From NCBI GenBank assembly GCA_027621405.1, contig JAQCBT010000014.1:33376-97375 (forward strand): 64,000 bases of DNA. The letters run 5' to 3'. A program made the position numbers and the translations under genes. The DNA comes from Pseudomonadota bacterium (lineage in GTDB: Bacteria > Pseudomonadota > Gammaproteobacteria > Pseudomonadales > Pseudohongiellaceae). Below the pieces are notes generated by a model. The model worked only from the letters and a program-made list of their open reading frames with translations, was not told the origin of the DNA and searched no databases. Shown here in pieces: positions 1 to 7,951 of this stretch (positions are counted from its first letter, which is position 1; every line of letters starts with the position of its first letter).

Positions 1-2
1 GT

Positions 3-1106
3 GCCTATGGTCGCGAGAGCGTCATGGACTATCCCGCACCGCTGGTGGAGATAACTGAAGACGGTGAGCTGGATCTCTCCAATGCCTACCTGCAACGCAT
101 TGGCGAATACGACAAGCTGGCAGTGCGCTATGCCTATGAGCAGTTTCCCGAAGGTGCGAACGAAGCCGAGGAGCTGGCGCGCATTGTTCAGGAGAGTCTC
201 GATAGCGGCCTGATATTCATGGCCCATAACAACAATAGTTTTGTTGGCGCAGGCCATCAGTTCGCCAGCGTGTGGGATAACGGCTCCAATCTCGTCGATC
301 ATCTCAAGCATGAGATTGAGGTGCGCCGTATCGGCCTGGAAACGTTCGGCGAAGCCGTGATTCGCAATGGCGAGCCGCTGTCCGACCTCGAGAGTGTCTT
401 GCTTCCTTTATATATGCATCACCGTTTTCAACTGAACTCGGCGGCGCAGAGCATCGGTGGTGCTGATTACCGCTATGCGCTGCGCGGCGATGGACAGGTA
501 CCGTTTACGATCATCGATGGTGAGGAGCAGAGGGACGCACTGGAAACTGTGTTGTCCACCTTGACTGTGGATTTCCTGACACTACCGGAAAGCATTCTGC
601 AGAATCTGCCGCCGGCCGCGTATCGCCATACACAGCATGAACCGTTCCCCGGTCGTACCGGGCTATTGTTTGACCCGCTCGGTGCGGCGGAGGGCTCAGC
701 GAGCCTGACGGTACAACAACTTTTGCATCCGGCCCGCATGGCGCGGCTTGTCGCTTATGGCGCCATGGGTGACTACCCTGACCTGGAAGAAGTGATCGAT
801 CGCCTGTTGGAGGTAAGCTGGGAGGCAGATTCGCCAGATACCGAGTACGGCACCCAATTGCTCAGGGTAATTCAGCGAGTCACCGTGGACGAGATGATGC
901 GACAAGCGGTGAGCGAAGACAGTTCCGGTGAAGTGCGCGCCGTACTAAGTGATCGTCTGGGCGATCTGGCATCACGCCTCGAGGGACAGCGCAATGCCAG
1001 TGCCCATGAGACAACAGTTGCGGCAGACATCCGGCGCTGGCAACAGAACCCGGCAGACTTTACGCCGACTCCTGCCTTGCGGCTGCCGCCTGGAGATCCA
1101 ATCTAG
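3..1106 (+). CDS. Zinc-dependent metalloprotease, Met-zincin type (DUF4953), 3' part
   Basis: This is the C-terminal part of a large secreted or periplasmic metalloprotease; the reading frame is already open at the left edge, so the start and the HExxH zinc site lie outside the window. The visible protein begins with the Met-turn segment SVMDYPAP, followed by a region typical of the DUF4953/Met-zincin family (ISLSNAY-like DLSNAYLQRIGEYDK, then a long helical tail). No later start codon should be used: the ATG at 24 is the Met-turn methionine itself, not an initiator. The tail ends in a proline-rich stretch near residue 350. Substrate unknown. The family assignment rests on the Met-turn and the tail, since the catalytic half cannot be seen. 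Confidence 0.75.
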   Translation, partial: AYGRESVMDYPAPLVEITEDGELDLSNAYLQRIGEYDKLAVRYAYEQFPEGANEAEELARIVQESLDSGLIFMAHNNNSFVGAGHQFASVWDNGSNLVDHLKHEIEVRRIGLETFGEAVIRNGEPLSDLESVLLPLYMHHRFQLNSAAQSIGGADYRYALRGDGQVPFTIIDGEEQRDALETVLSTLTVDFLTLPESILQNLPPAAYRHTQHEPFPGRTGLLFDPLGAAEGSASLTVQQLLHPARMARLVAYGAMGDYPDLEEVIDRLLEVSWEADSPDTEYGTQLLRVIQRVTVDEMMRQAVSEDSSGEVRAVLSDRLGDLASRLEGQRNASAHETTVAADIRRWQQNPADFTPTPALRLPPGDPI

Positions 1107-1164
1107 GCAAGAGTCGGGCTGTTGATGCTGAGTCTCGATTTGCCATCGTCATTGGACGGCGGTC

Positions 1165-1818
1165 TTAGCTAAATCCACGTCGAAATCGATGGATCTTGCC
1201 TCTGTAGGAGTCGCCGTTGGTGAAGGGTGCGATGTGCTCGAGCTGTTCATGCTGAAATTCCAGCTCAGCCATTCGGCGCGAGAGTTCCGGCATATAACCA
1301 CGCCCGGCTTCAACCAGCACGAATTCGCATCTGGGCTTTGCATGCTGCTCAATAAAATTCACGAGGATTTCGGTGTGATCCGGCTCAAAAATGACATCGC
1401 TGCCGATGATCACGTCAAATAGACCGAAACCAGGGTCCTGGGTGTCTCGCCAGTCAGAACGCAGGAACGGAATGCGTGGGTCGCCGTTGAGATCAGTGTT
1501 GTAATCCAGGTGCTGTTGCGCGCTTGGGTGAAAGTCTGTTGCGGAGATGTTGGCGTGCCGCCTGTTAAGAACCAGACTCGCCAGGCCTACGCCACACCCG
1601 ACTTCGAGAATGCGTCGGCTGTCGATGTCGTAGACGGCCATCAACTGCGCCAGAACCTCACCCGCTTGCCAGACTACGCCAAACATCGGCCAGCTCGCGG
1701 GTGAGACTCCCATTGATTCGGCAACATTATTGACATCTTCAAACTGTTGCCGATCACGCAAGGTGCGGAAGTGAATATCAAATTCGCCGATTTCACGAGT
1801 CTGAAATCGGTAACGCAA
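1165..1818 (-). CDS. Class I SAM-dependent methyltransferase (Methyltransf_16-like)
   Basis: A soluble methyltransferase of about 217 residues. Motif I reads EVGCGVGLASLVL, the acidic motif II is ATDFHPSA, and the post-motif segment is LFDVIIGSDVIFEP, as in the family that includes small protein lysine methyltransferases and nicotinamide-methyltransferase-like proteins. The frame is open up to 1935, but that would overlap the helicase gene by 74 bases and encode an unrelated N-terminus. Homologous-looking sequence starts at RYRFQT, so a TTG start at 1818 is preferred; this is uncertain because no good ribosome site precedes it. It lies just downstream of the helicase on the same strand and may be co-transcribed. 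Substrate not predictable. Confidence 0.75.
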   Translation of the reverse strand: MRYRFQTREIGEFDIHFRTLRDRQQFEDVNNVAESMGVSPASWPMFGVVWQAGEVLAQLMAVYDIDSRRILEVGCGVGLASLVLNRRHANISATDFHPSAQQHLDYNTDLNGDPRIPFLRSDWRDTQDPGFGLFDVIIGSDVIFEPDHTEILVNFIEQHAKPRCEFVLVEAGRGYMPELSRRMAELEFQHEQLEHIAPFTNGDSYRGKIHRFRRGFS

Positions 1819-1861
1819 CGATGATTCTCGATGCGGGGTTTTTGGAGGCTTGCCGCCTGCG

Positions 1862-2980
1862 CTAATAATAATCCCCGAGATAATCGATCTTGCGGTTGAT
1901 GAGGCGCTCAATACTCTTGAGTTGCTTGACCTCATCCGAGCTTACGAGGGAGATTGCTTTTCCGGTAGCGCCTGCCCGACCGGTGCGACCAATTCGGTGC
2001 ACATAGTCTTCGGGCACATGGGGAAGATCGAAATTGATAACCATGGCCAGCAACTCGATATCAATACCGCGGGCCGCGATGTCGGTTGCCACGAGTACCT
2101 GAACCTTGTTGGCTTTGAAGTCAGCCAGGGCCTTGGTGCGTTGCGATTGACTGCGATTACCATGAATGGCCGCCGCTTGAATCTTGTCTTTCGCCAGTCG
2201 TTTTACCAGCTTATTGGCGCCATGTTTCGTGCGAGAAAATACCAGAACCTGATCGGTAGTTTCCTGTATGAGCTCGGAGAGAAGGTCCGCCTTGAAGAGC
2301 TTTTCAACTTTCCATAAGCCCTGTGCGATTGCCTCGACAGTTGAGTTTCTGGGTGCCACGTCAATTTCAATGGGGTTCTTGCAGATGGTATTCGCCAGTT
2401 TCCGGATCTCTTGGGAGAAGGTGGCTGAGAACATGAGATTCTGCCGCTTCGCCGGGATCAGGGCGATGATCTTGCGGATGTCGCGAATAAAGCCCATATC
2501 CAGCATGCGATCGGCCTCGTCGAGCACCAGCAGTGCAATGTCCTTGAAGTTAACGGCTCCCTGCTGATGCAGATCCAGAAGGCGACCGGGAGTAGCTACC
2601 AGGAGGTCAACACCCTGTTTCAATGCGCGTATCTGCGGATTGATGTTTACACCGCCAAACACCACAGTCGACTTCAGGTTTTCATACTTGCCATAGGTGG
2701 TGATGCTCTCGTGAACCTGGGCGGCCAGTTCACGAGTAGGTGTGAGGATGAGCGCCCGCACACTACCCGGACGCTTATGGGTTTGCGGACCGAGTCGTTG
2801 CAGGGTTGGTAATACAAAGCCGGCAGTCTTGCCGGTGCCGGTTTGTGCTGCCGCCATCACATCGCCGCCACTGAGGATTGCGGGTATGGCCTGAGCTTGA
2901 ATAGGTGTAGGCATGGTATAGCCAGTTTGTTCTACCGCACGCAGTAGAGAGTCGGAAAGTCCGAGTGTTGCAAAAGTCAT
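1862..2980 (-). CDS. rhlE: DEAD-box ATP-dependent RNA helicase, RhlE-like
   Basis: A cytoplasmic RNA helicase that remodels structured RNA, in this family usually in ribosome assembly, RNA decay or cold growth. All core motifs are visible in order: the Q motif around residues 20-26 (TPIQAQAIP), Walker [34 protein letters not shown] and [10 protein letters not shown]. At 372 residues it is the bare two-RecA-domain core: the basic C-terminal tail that many RhlE proteins carry is missing, and the protein stops soon after motif VI. The ATG at 2980 puts the Q-motif region at the correct distance. A methyltransferase gene follows on the same strand. The subfamily (RhlE rather than SrmB or DbpA) is inferred from overall similarity. 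Confidence 0.9.
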   Translation of the reverse strand: MTFATLGLSDSLLRAVEQTGYTMPTPIQAQAIPAILSGGDVMAAAQTGTGKTAGFVLPTLQRLGPQTHKRPGSVRALILTPTRELAAQVHESITTYGKYENLKSTVVFGGVNINPQIRALKQGVDLLVATPGRLLDLHQQGAVNFKDIALLVLDEADRMLDMGFIRDIRKIIALIPAKRQNLMFSATFSQEIRKLANTICKNPIEIDVAPRNSTVEAIAQGLWKVEKLFKADLLSELIQETTDQVLVFSRTKHGANKLVKRLAKDKIQAAAIHGNRSQSQRTKALADFKANKVQVLVATDIAARGIDIELLAMVINFDLPHVPEDYVHRIGRTGRAGATGKAISLVSSDEVKQLKSIERLINRKIDYLGDYY

Positions 2981-3416
2981 AGATTTCTCAATTCGCCAAC
3001 AAGGCGAAAAATTGGCTCATTAGCAATCACGCCCTTGGGCGAGACTGGAGCATTAACAGTACTGTAAGGCGCCACCAATCAGCATTTGCTGTTAGGTGCA
3101 GCCTGGGATTTTGTGTGAATCCGGCGCGCACAGACAGCCGGTTGCACGGGTGTGCAGTCAGAAGGCAGGTTCGGGACTAGAGGGACTTTAGGAAAGTCTA
3201 GTCAGACCAGTGAGGGCTGCTAGAAGATCGATCAGATCAAAAGGACCAAAGGAGCATAAGTCATGCACGCTTGACACCTGTTTACAGGAATCAAGGGCCC
3301 GAATAATAGCACAATTAACGACAGTGTACTCAGCTATTTTTGGGGAAATCAGGCCAGTAACTACGGGCTGCGGCGGGACTTGGCCTAAGATTAGGGCACA
3401 GATACAACGGAGTGCG
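2981..3416. other. Divergent intergenic region upstream of the helicase
   Basis: No convincing gene. It must carry the helicase promoter and leader. Besides the hairpin at 2992-3008, imperfect inverted repeats are visible at about 3175-3203 (GACTAG ... CTAGTC with an inner ACTTT/AAAGT stem). An open frame runs through from 3210 into the next gene, but its first 69 residues are basic, have no family features and contain no ribosome site, so I treat that part as non-coding. Confidence 0.4.
2992..3008 (-). promoter_or_regulatory. Small hairpin in the helicase leader, next to the start codon
   Basis: The arms TTCGCC and GGCGAA are perfect inverted repeats around a 5-base loop and end 12 bases before the helicase ATG. 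The only ribosome-site-like bases lie right after the hairpin, so folding could affect initiation. Seen directly; a role in cold-dependent or autogenous control is only a guess. Confidence 0.4.
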
Positions 3417-3626
3417 ATGGTGATGGAGATTATGCAATGGGCAGGAGTTCTACTTTCAATTTACGGGCTGCATGGAATGGCGACAGGCCGCATCCATGCC
3501 AAAGACGGGATATCGGCACGCGCTATCTACAGGGCTGAAGAGCCATTCCAGTTCTGGGTAGTATGCGCCTGCTACCTGCTTGCAGGTATGCTCATTTACT
3601 TTGCTGTGGGACATCGGTTCGCTTAG
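3417..3626 (+). CDS. Small two-helix membrane protein, unknown function
   Basis: About 69 residues with two hydrophobic segments: one from the start (roughly WAGVLLSIYGLHGM) and one near the C-terminus (FWVVCACYLLAGMLIYF). The loop between carries a G-x-I-x-A-K-x-G pattern and a FW pair before the second helix, a layout shared by many tiny uncharacterised inner-membrane proteins. The chosen ATG at 3417 has a GGAG motif just upstream; the in-frame ATG at 3423 is also possible. It stands alone between divergent neighbours. I do not recognise a named family and no function can be given. Confidence 0.5.
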   Translation: MVMEIMQWAGVLLSIYGLHGMATGRIHAKDGISARAIYRAEEPFQFWVVCACYLLAGMLIYFAVGHRFA

Positions 3627-4015
3627 CCCGGGAATGCGGAGCACTGCTTGATCTTCAGGTTGATATAGGAAATTTACCTGCTCTCTGGACCGTAAAGCCG
3701 GCACTTCTTTTGCTGCTTGCCATCGCAGGCCTGGTCAGTCTGCTGGCAGGCGAAGAGCCGGAGGGCCAGGGCTGATACATTTGTTCTGGAGATCGGTCCT
3801 ACCAACGCTTGATAGAACACTATTGCTTAGTAATATAATCAGCCAGGCAAGTTCTGGCTGCTACAGCTAAGGCTAAGTGCAGTTAAAACCATTGCTCGCT
3901 GCGGGTACGTGTAAGATCACACGCAGTGGAATCCGGGTAGGTCGTCTGGGATCCAGCACGGCAGTTCAGGTAATATTTACAGACTTATTTGGGTGGCTGG
4001 AGCTTCCCTGCGTAG
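3627..4015. other. Intergenic region before the response regulator
   Basis: No supported gene. A short frame at 3563-3775 ends in a hydrophobic stretch but overlaps the previous gene and lacks a ribosome site. The region should contain the promoter of the response regulator; I could not pick out a convincing -35/-10 pair. Confidence 0.35.
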
Positions 4016-4693
4016 ATGAAAGTCCTTCTTGTTGATGACCATACCTCATTCTGTGAGGGCCTCATCGCTGCAATATCGGTTAAACGGCCAGAGATCGAAG
4101 TCATATTCGAATCTGAAGCCGAACTCGTTCCACCCGCTTTATTCAGGGATACAGATTTAGATCTCATAATTATTGACGTTATGATGCCAGGCCTTGGAGG
4201 AGTCGAACTGGTCAGGCATTTAAACGCAATGGGAAGTTTTATCCCTATACTGGTTATGTCTTCAATCGACGAAGCAGAGACAGTGCAGGAGATGTTTTCT
4301 CTCGGAGTCCTCGGTTTTATCCCGAAGTACTATAGTGTGGAGAAGATCATCGAAGTTATCGAAAAAAGTAGTTGGGGCGAGATGCATCTGCCGGACGAAT
4401 TTCGAAACCACATAAGGCTGCCCCAACAATCAGTGGAAAGGAGGCAGGTAGATCGCTCCTCCTGTGATTCCAATGGTGAAGCCGATACTTCAAGTGGAAA
4501 ACTAAAGCTTACCAAGCGGCAGATCGAAATACTCAGTCTCATGGACCGGGGGCTCAGTAACCAGGAAATGGCGAGGGTCCTCCATATCAGCCTGGCCACG
4601 GTGAAAACTCATATCCACCATCTCTACAAAATTTTCAATGTCAACAACCGGGTTAACTGTCTCCGTGCAGCAAAGAGCGTAAAATTACGCTAG
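4016..4693 (+). CDS. LuxR/NarL-family response regulator
   Basis: A cytoplasmic transcription factor with an N-terminal receiver domain (residues about 1-120) and a C-terminal LuxR-type helix-turn-helix (about 160-220). The receiver has the acidic pair in VDD (near residue 7) and the phospho-acceptor Asp54 in LIIIDVMMPG; the conserved lysine is in FIPKYY. The output domain shows LTKRQIEILSLMDRGLSNQEMA and VKTHIHHLYKIFNV, typical of DNA recognition. It faces the histidine kinase across only 10 bases, tail to tail, so the two are probably partners although not co-transcribed. The first gene downstream with a special upstream region is the giant repeat protein; a regulatory link is inference. 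Confidence 0.88.
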   Translation: MKVLLVDDHTSFCEGLIAAISVKRPEIEVIFESEAELVPPALFRDTDLDLIIIDVMMPGLGGVELVRHLNAMGSFIPILVMSSIDEAETVQEMFSLGVLGFIPKYYSVEKIIEVIEKSSWGEMHLPDEFRNHIRLPQQSVERRQVDRSSCDSNGEADTSSGKLKLTKRQIEILSLMDRGLSNQEMARVLHISLATVKTHIHHLYKIFNVNNRVNCLRAAKSVKLR

Positions 4694-4703
4694 CGATCTT
4701 CGA

Positions 4704-7226
4704 TCAAGATGCCTGCTTTGCTGGATTTATAACCACTCGTTGAATAAAAGACCTCAAAACGCCAGGTGGTATCGGATCTTTGAACCAGTGAAAGTATTCG
4801 GTATCCGATTTCCAGAATCGTGAAGCCTTTGACAAAATCTCTTCGTCGTTCGATGCCCTGATTTCAGGATCCAGGACAATAGTCTGGGTTCTCGTAGATA
4901 AGAGTTGGAATTGCTCGTCATCGAGCGTGTGCTGCTTGCTGGCCCCGGTTTCAGTCAATTCCTCAAGGAATACCTGATCCAGAATTACCAGATTCGCTTG
5001 CCAGTTGTGTTTCTTAACGTAGTCAAACATATCGCATAGTGTGGGCCATGTAAGTGCCATCGCACCCCATTGCTCCAGCGTTGTCTTCAGTTCATTACGC
5101 CTTTCCGCAGAGCGATGTACGATGCTGACTTTGAGCCCGTTCAGTGAGGTAGGATCCGATACAACCATTCGGGTAATCTTGTTGGCGCTGGAAACTGGGA
5201 TTTCAAGATGAAACTCTGTGCCATGACCCACTCGCGATTCCACATTCAGTGGAATCTTGAGAGCATCGGATAGTCTTCTGACGATTGACAATCCAATTCC
5301 CATGCCCGCTTTATTTGCTGCAGCGTCGCCCTTTACCTGGTAGAACTCAGTGAATATATCCTCCAACTCTTCGCTGGGGATACCAGGTCCAGTGTCGGCT
5401 ACTGATACGCAGATCACATCACCGGCCGGTTCAATTAGCACTTTTACAGATCCCGAGCGGGTAAACTTTACTGCGTTGTTCAGGAGATTTCGGAGAATCT
5501 GGGTTAGTCCGACCTTGCTAGTTTTAACCAGATAGGGTGCTTCCTGAAACTCCAGGGCTATTCCTTTCTGAGCTGCAAATGGGCCGATTTCATCTTTTAA
5601 ATTATTCAATACGTCTTCAAGAAATACCTCATCGTTTGCATCTTGTTCAATATAGCTGGTTGATCTGGAGAGGTTCATAAGGCTGTTCAACAACGCCGAC
5701 AACTCGAATATGTTGCCTTCGACTTTTCTCAGCACTTCTCCGGTTGACGCTGAAGCGGTTTCTTTTAGAGCGGTTATATGCAGACGAATCGCCTGTAAAG
5801 GTTGTCTGAGATCATGTCCTGCTGTACTGATGAAATTAGCCTTGCTCTGCTGAATATCATTCGCCATCCGTAGGTTGGATAAGGCTTCCTGTTGCGCTAG
5901 TTCCTTTGCTTCCAGTTCTTCGCTAAGGGTATGACCAATGAGCCAGGTAAGTACTCCGCCGTTGATCAAGGTAAATAATTGAACAAAATATTTGATCTGG
6001 GTACTAAAGCCCACGCCGAAATTTGCTGTGAGTTGCCAGGCCATAATCAGCCACACCTGCAGAGTAATAGCCACAAACCAGTATTTGGCAATACTGATTC
6101 GGTGCCAGACGAAGACCAGGGTGTAGACATGAACACCTTGAGAGAACAGGAAAGTCAGAGCATTCATTGATAGTAGCAGTCGATTGCTATTGGTTTCTAC
6201 GCCTGCAGGAATGGCAGTCATCAACACCAGCGGCACCTGAATCAAGCCCCAGATGATTAAGCCGGCCCACAATCTATAGAGAGTAAGGCTGTGTTGTTTG
6301 ATCTGCAGGATCGACAGGCTGAACAAACTACTTGATATGCCCGCCAGCAAGAAGAGCAGCCCAAAAATCGGAATCGTAAGAGTCTGGTTGTTTTGCAGTA
6401 CGAATAATGTCGAATAGCCAGTGCTTACAAAAACTATTGCGCCAACAAAAAGTTGAAATGCGCCTGCATACAGATACGAATACTGCTTCAGCACCATACC
6501 AAGGGTGAGGTTGTAAATTACAAGCGCGAGCAGGAAGCCATAGTAGATGCCATCACTGAAGTGTTGTTTGGTCCGTTGTGTCCGGAAAGCTTCAGGCTCC
6601 CAGGCAAATATGCTTACAATTCTGGGGCTGGAAACGTTGTAGGTAAAACCGACAAGTTGAGTCTGGCTATTTGCATCCAATTCTACAGGGACTACGAATT
6701 GGGTGTCGTAGATGATTCTTCCACCTATATACGCATCATACTCCGGTAGTACCAACTGAATTTCTCCAGTTGGTAGTTGTTTTACCCAGCCAACTCCGTC
6801 GACATTAACAAATTCCAGCAGTGTACCTTTTGAGGCATCGGCAGAATTCTCAAGATTGATGTAGAACCAACTCAGCCCGCTGTCTGATTCAATAGAGATT
6901 CGATTTTCTGTGCTGAGAAGCCAGCCAAAGTTACTCGCTGAAGTTGTACTGTTTTTGGCAGCATCAGGTATAAGCTGTTGCTCTATGAACTCGATGGGTG
7001 ATGATTCGAATGCAGCGAGATGCTCATCTGTAAATCCAGCCGTGTAGACATACTGATTGACGGGGAGATTCTCCTGCAGGCTGGCGATATCGAAAACAGC
7101 TTCTTCTGCTGCTGCCGTCGCTGAAACCATAAGCAGGCTAATGAACACAAAAGCCACGTAGAAATGTTCCAGCAGCAACTGGAAACGCTTTGCTGATTGA
7201 ATGACTGCTGGGCCTAAGTTGTACAT
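4704..7226 (-). CDS. 7TMR-DISM sensor histidine kinase with degenerate receiver tail
   Basis: An inner-membrane sensor kinase of about 840 residues. Order: signal peptide ending near SATAAAEE, periplasmic DISMED2-type sensor domain, seven transmembrane segments (7TMR-DISM), HisKA with the phospho-acceptor His471 in TAGHDLRQP, HATPase_c with VADTGPGIP and a GMGIGLSIVRR G-box, then about 140 residues that look like a receiver fold (VSIVHRSAERRNEL start, LVILDQVFL acceptor-like Asp) but lack clear acidic and lysine motifs. DISM sensors of this type often respond to carbohydrates or other small ligands. A TTG at 7286 would add 20 residues; the ATG at 7226 gives a cleaner signal peptide. It converges on the response regulator gene, its likely partner. 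Confidence 0.85.
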   Translation of the reverse strand: MYNLGPAVIQSAKRFQLLLEHFYVAFVFISLLMVSATAAAEEAVFDIASLQENLPVNQYVYTAGFTDEHLAAFESSPIEFIEQQLIPDAAKNSTTSASNFGWLLSTENRISIESDSGLSWFYINLENSADASKGTLLEFVNVDGVGWVKQLPTGEIQLVLPEYDAYIGGRIIYDTQFVVPVELDANSQTQLVGFTYNVSSPRIVSIFAWEPEAFRTQRTKQHFSDGIYYGFLLALVIYNLTLGMVLKQYSYLYAGAFQLFVGAIVFVSTGYSTLFVLQNNQTLTIPIFGLLFLLAGISSSLFSLSILQIKQHSLTLYRLWAGLIIWGLIQVPLVLMTAIPAGVETNSNRLLLSMNALTFLFSQGVHVYTLVFVWHRISIAKYWFVAITLQVWLIMAWQLTANFGVGFSTQIKYFVQLFTLINGGVLTWLIGHTLSEELEAKELAQQEALSNLRMANDIQQSKANFISTAGHDLRQPLQAIRLHITALKETASASTGEVLRKVEGNIFELSALLNSLMNLSRSTSYIEQDANDEVFLEDVLNNLKDEIGPFAAQKGIALEFQEAPYLVKTSKVGLTQILRNLLNNAVKFTRSGSVKVLIEPAGDVICVSVADTGPGIPSEELEDIFTEFYQVKGDAAANKAGMGIGLSIVRRLSDALKIPLNVESRVGHGTEFHLEIPVSSANKITRMVVSDPTSLNGLKVSIVHRSAERRNELKTTLEQWGAMALTWPTLCDMFDYVKKHNWQANLVILDQVFLEELTETGASKQHTLDDEQFQLLSTRTQTIVLDPEIRASNDEEILSKASRFWKSDTEYFHWFKDPIPPGVLRSFIQRVVINPAKQAS

Positions 7227-7612
7227 TTGCTCATGTGGATGATAGCCGGAAGACAACTGTTTACCGGATGATGAAAGTCCACGCAATAAGACGCATCACT
7301 TTTCTTGGAATTCGGGTAAATCTCAACCCAGAGCTTCCGGGTAATCGCAAACTCTGGTGGTGCCTTGCAGGCGGTGCATAAGAAAGACTGCTTCAAATGA
7401 AAACCTCTAGTCGCCCAACTTGATGGCCGCCCATTATGCTCAAGGTGTCTGCTTAAGTGTTCGGTGTGCCATATCCTCAACTTCAGGATATTGGTTCACG
7501 CAAGGGGCTGGCGGAACCAGGCGCTATCCCGGCAATGCCAGGGTAGGCGATACAGGAAAATGGAAAATTCCGAGGGCTAGGTATAACCATTTTCTGTCAC
7601 ACTAGAGTGCTA

Positions 7613-7686
7613 CCCGCCACAAATGTGGGATAAGGCGCATTTGTGACTGTGCGATTATCCTGTGGATTGATACAAAAGTGCCACCA
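7613..7686 (+). repeat. Two-block upstream element, copy 1
   Basis: A 74-base element whose two ends are nearly the same as those of copy 2: it starts CCCGCCACAA, has TAAGGCG about 20 bases in, and ends with TTGATACAAAAGTGC followed by CCACCA. The middle differs between copies while total length is almost unchanged, which points to two protein-binding blocks at fixed spacing rather than a random duplication. Confidence 0.6.
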
Positions 7687-7736
7687 GAATCCGCCTGCTT
7701 GCTAATGCTCGAGAATGACGAGTTGTGAGTGAAAAG

Positions 7737-7760
7737 TGCGTAAATTCAGCATTTTACACA
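7737..7760. promoter_or_regulatory. Imperfect dyad between the two upstream elements
   Basis: Half-sites TGCGTAAAT and ATTTTACACA face each other across a short spacer, a layout common for dimeric regulators. The match is imperfect (16 of 24 positions symmetric). Which protein binds it, if any, is unknown. Confidence 0.35.
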
Positions 7761-7767
7761 GGTTTGT

Positions 7768-7840
7768 CCCGTCACAATGATGGAGTAAGGCGATCCCCGC
7801 CTGAAATATCAACCTTTAGGTTGATACAAAAGTGCTGCCA
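7768..7840 (+). repeat. Two-block upstream element, copy 2
   Basis: A 73-base partner of the element at 7613: CCCGTCACAA, then TAAGGCG, then TTGATACAAAAGTGC and TGCCA at the end. The copies are 155 bases apart start to start, and copy 2 ends 111 bases before the start codon of the repeat protein. Confidence 0.6.
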
Positions 7841-7951
7841 ACACCCGTACATTATGTTCGGTTATAAGTACTCTCACTTAATATTCGTGGGAGATTACTC
7901 GTATCTGAAATTCAACCCCCCCTCAGCTTTCTCACGAAGCAGGAGTCTGCA

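Larger units (their letters stand above)
7227..7951. other. Long upstream region between the sensor kinase and the giant repeat protein
   Basis: About 725 bases without a supported gene. The right half holds a duplicated two-block element (7613-7686 and 7768-7840) with a dyad between the copies (7737-7760), followed by an AT-rich segment near 7860-7900 that could be the core promoter. The size and repeats suggest complex control of the repeat-protein gene; the left half shows nothing I can name. Confidence 0.5.

Noticed and set aside
1165..1818. Methyltransferase as part of a restriction-modification system
   Set aside because: Motifs fit a small protein/metabolite methyltransferase; no DPPY/NPPY motif or nuclease gene is present.
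3055..3064. ACAGTACTGT palindrome as a LexA site
   Set aside because: A LexA box has CTGT-N8-ACAG; here the order of half-sites is reversed.
3210..3416. Upstream extension of the small membrane protein
   Set aside because: Basic, low-complexity sequence with no site or homology; the ATG at 3417 fits better.
3563..3775. A 70-residue frame with a hydrophobic end
   Set aside because: Overlaps the small membrane protein gene in another frame and has no ribosome site.
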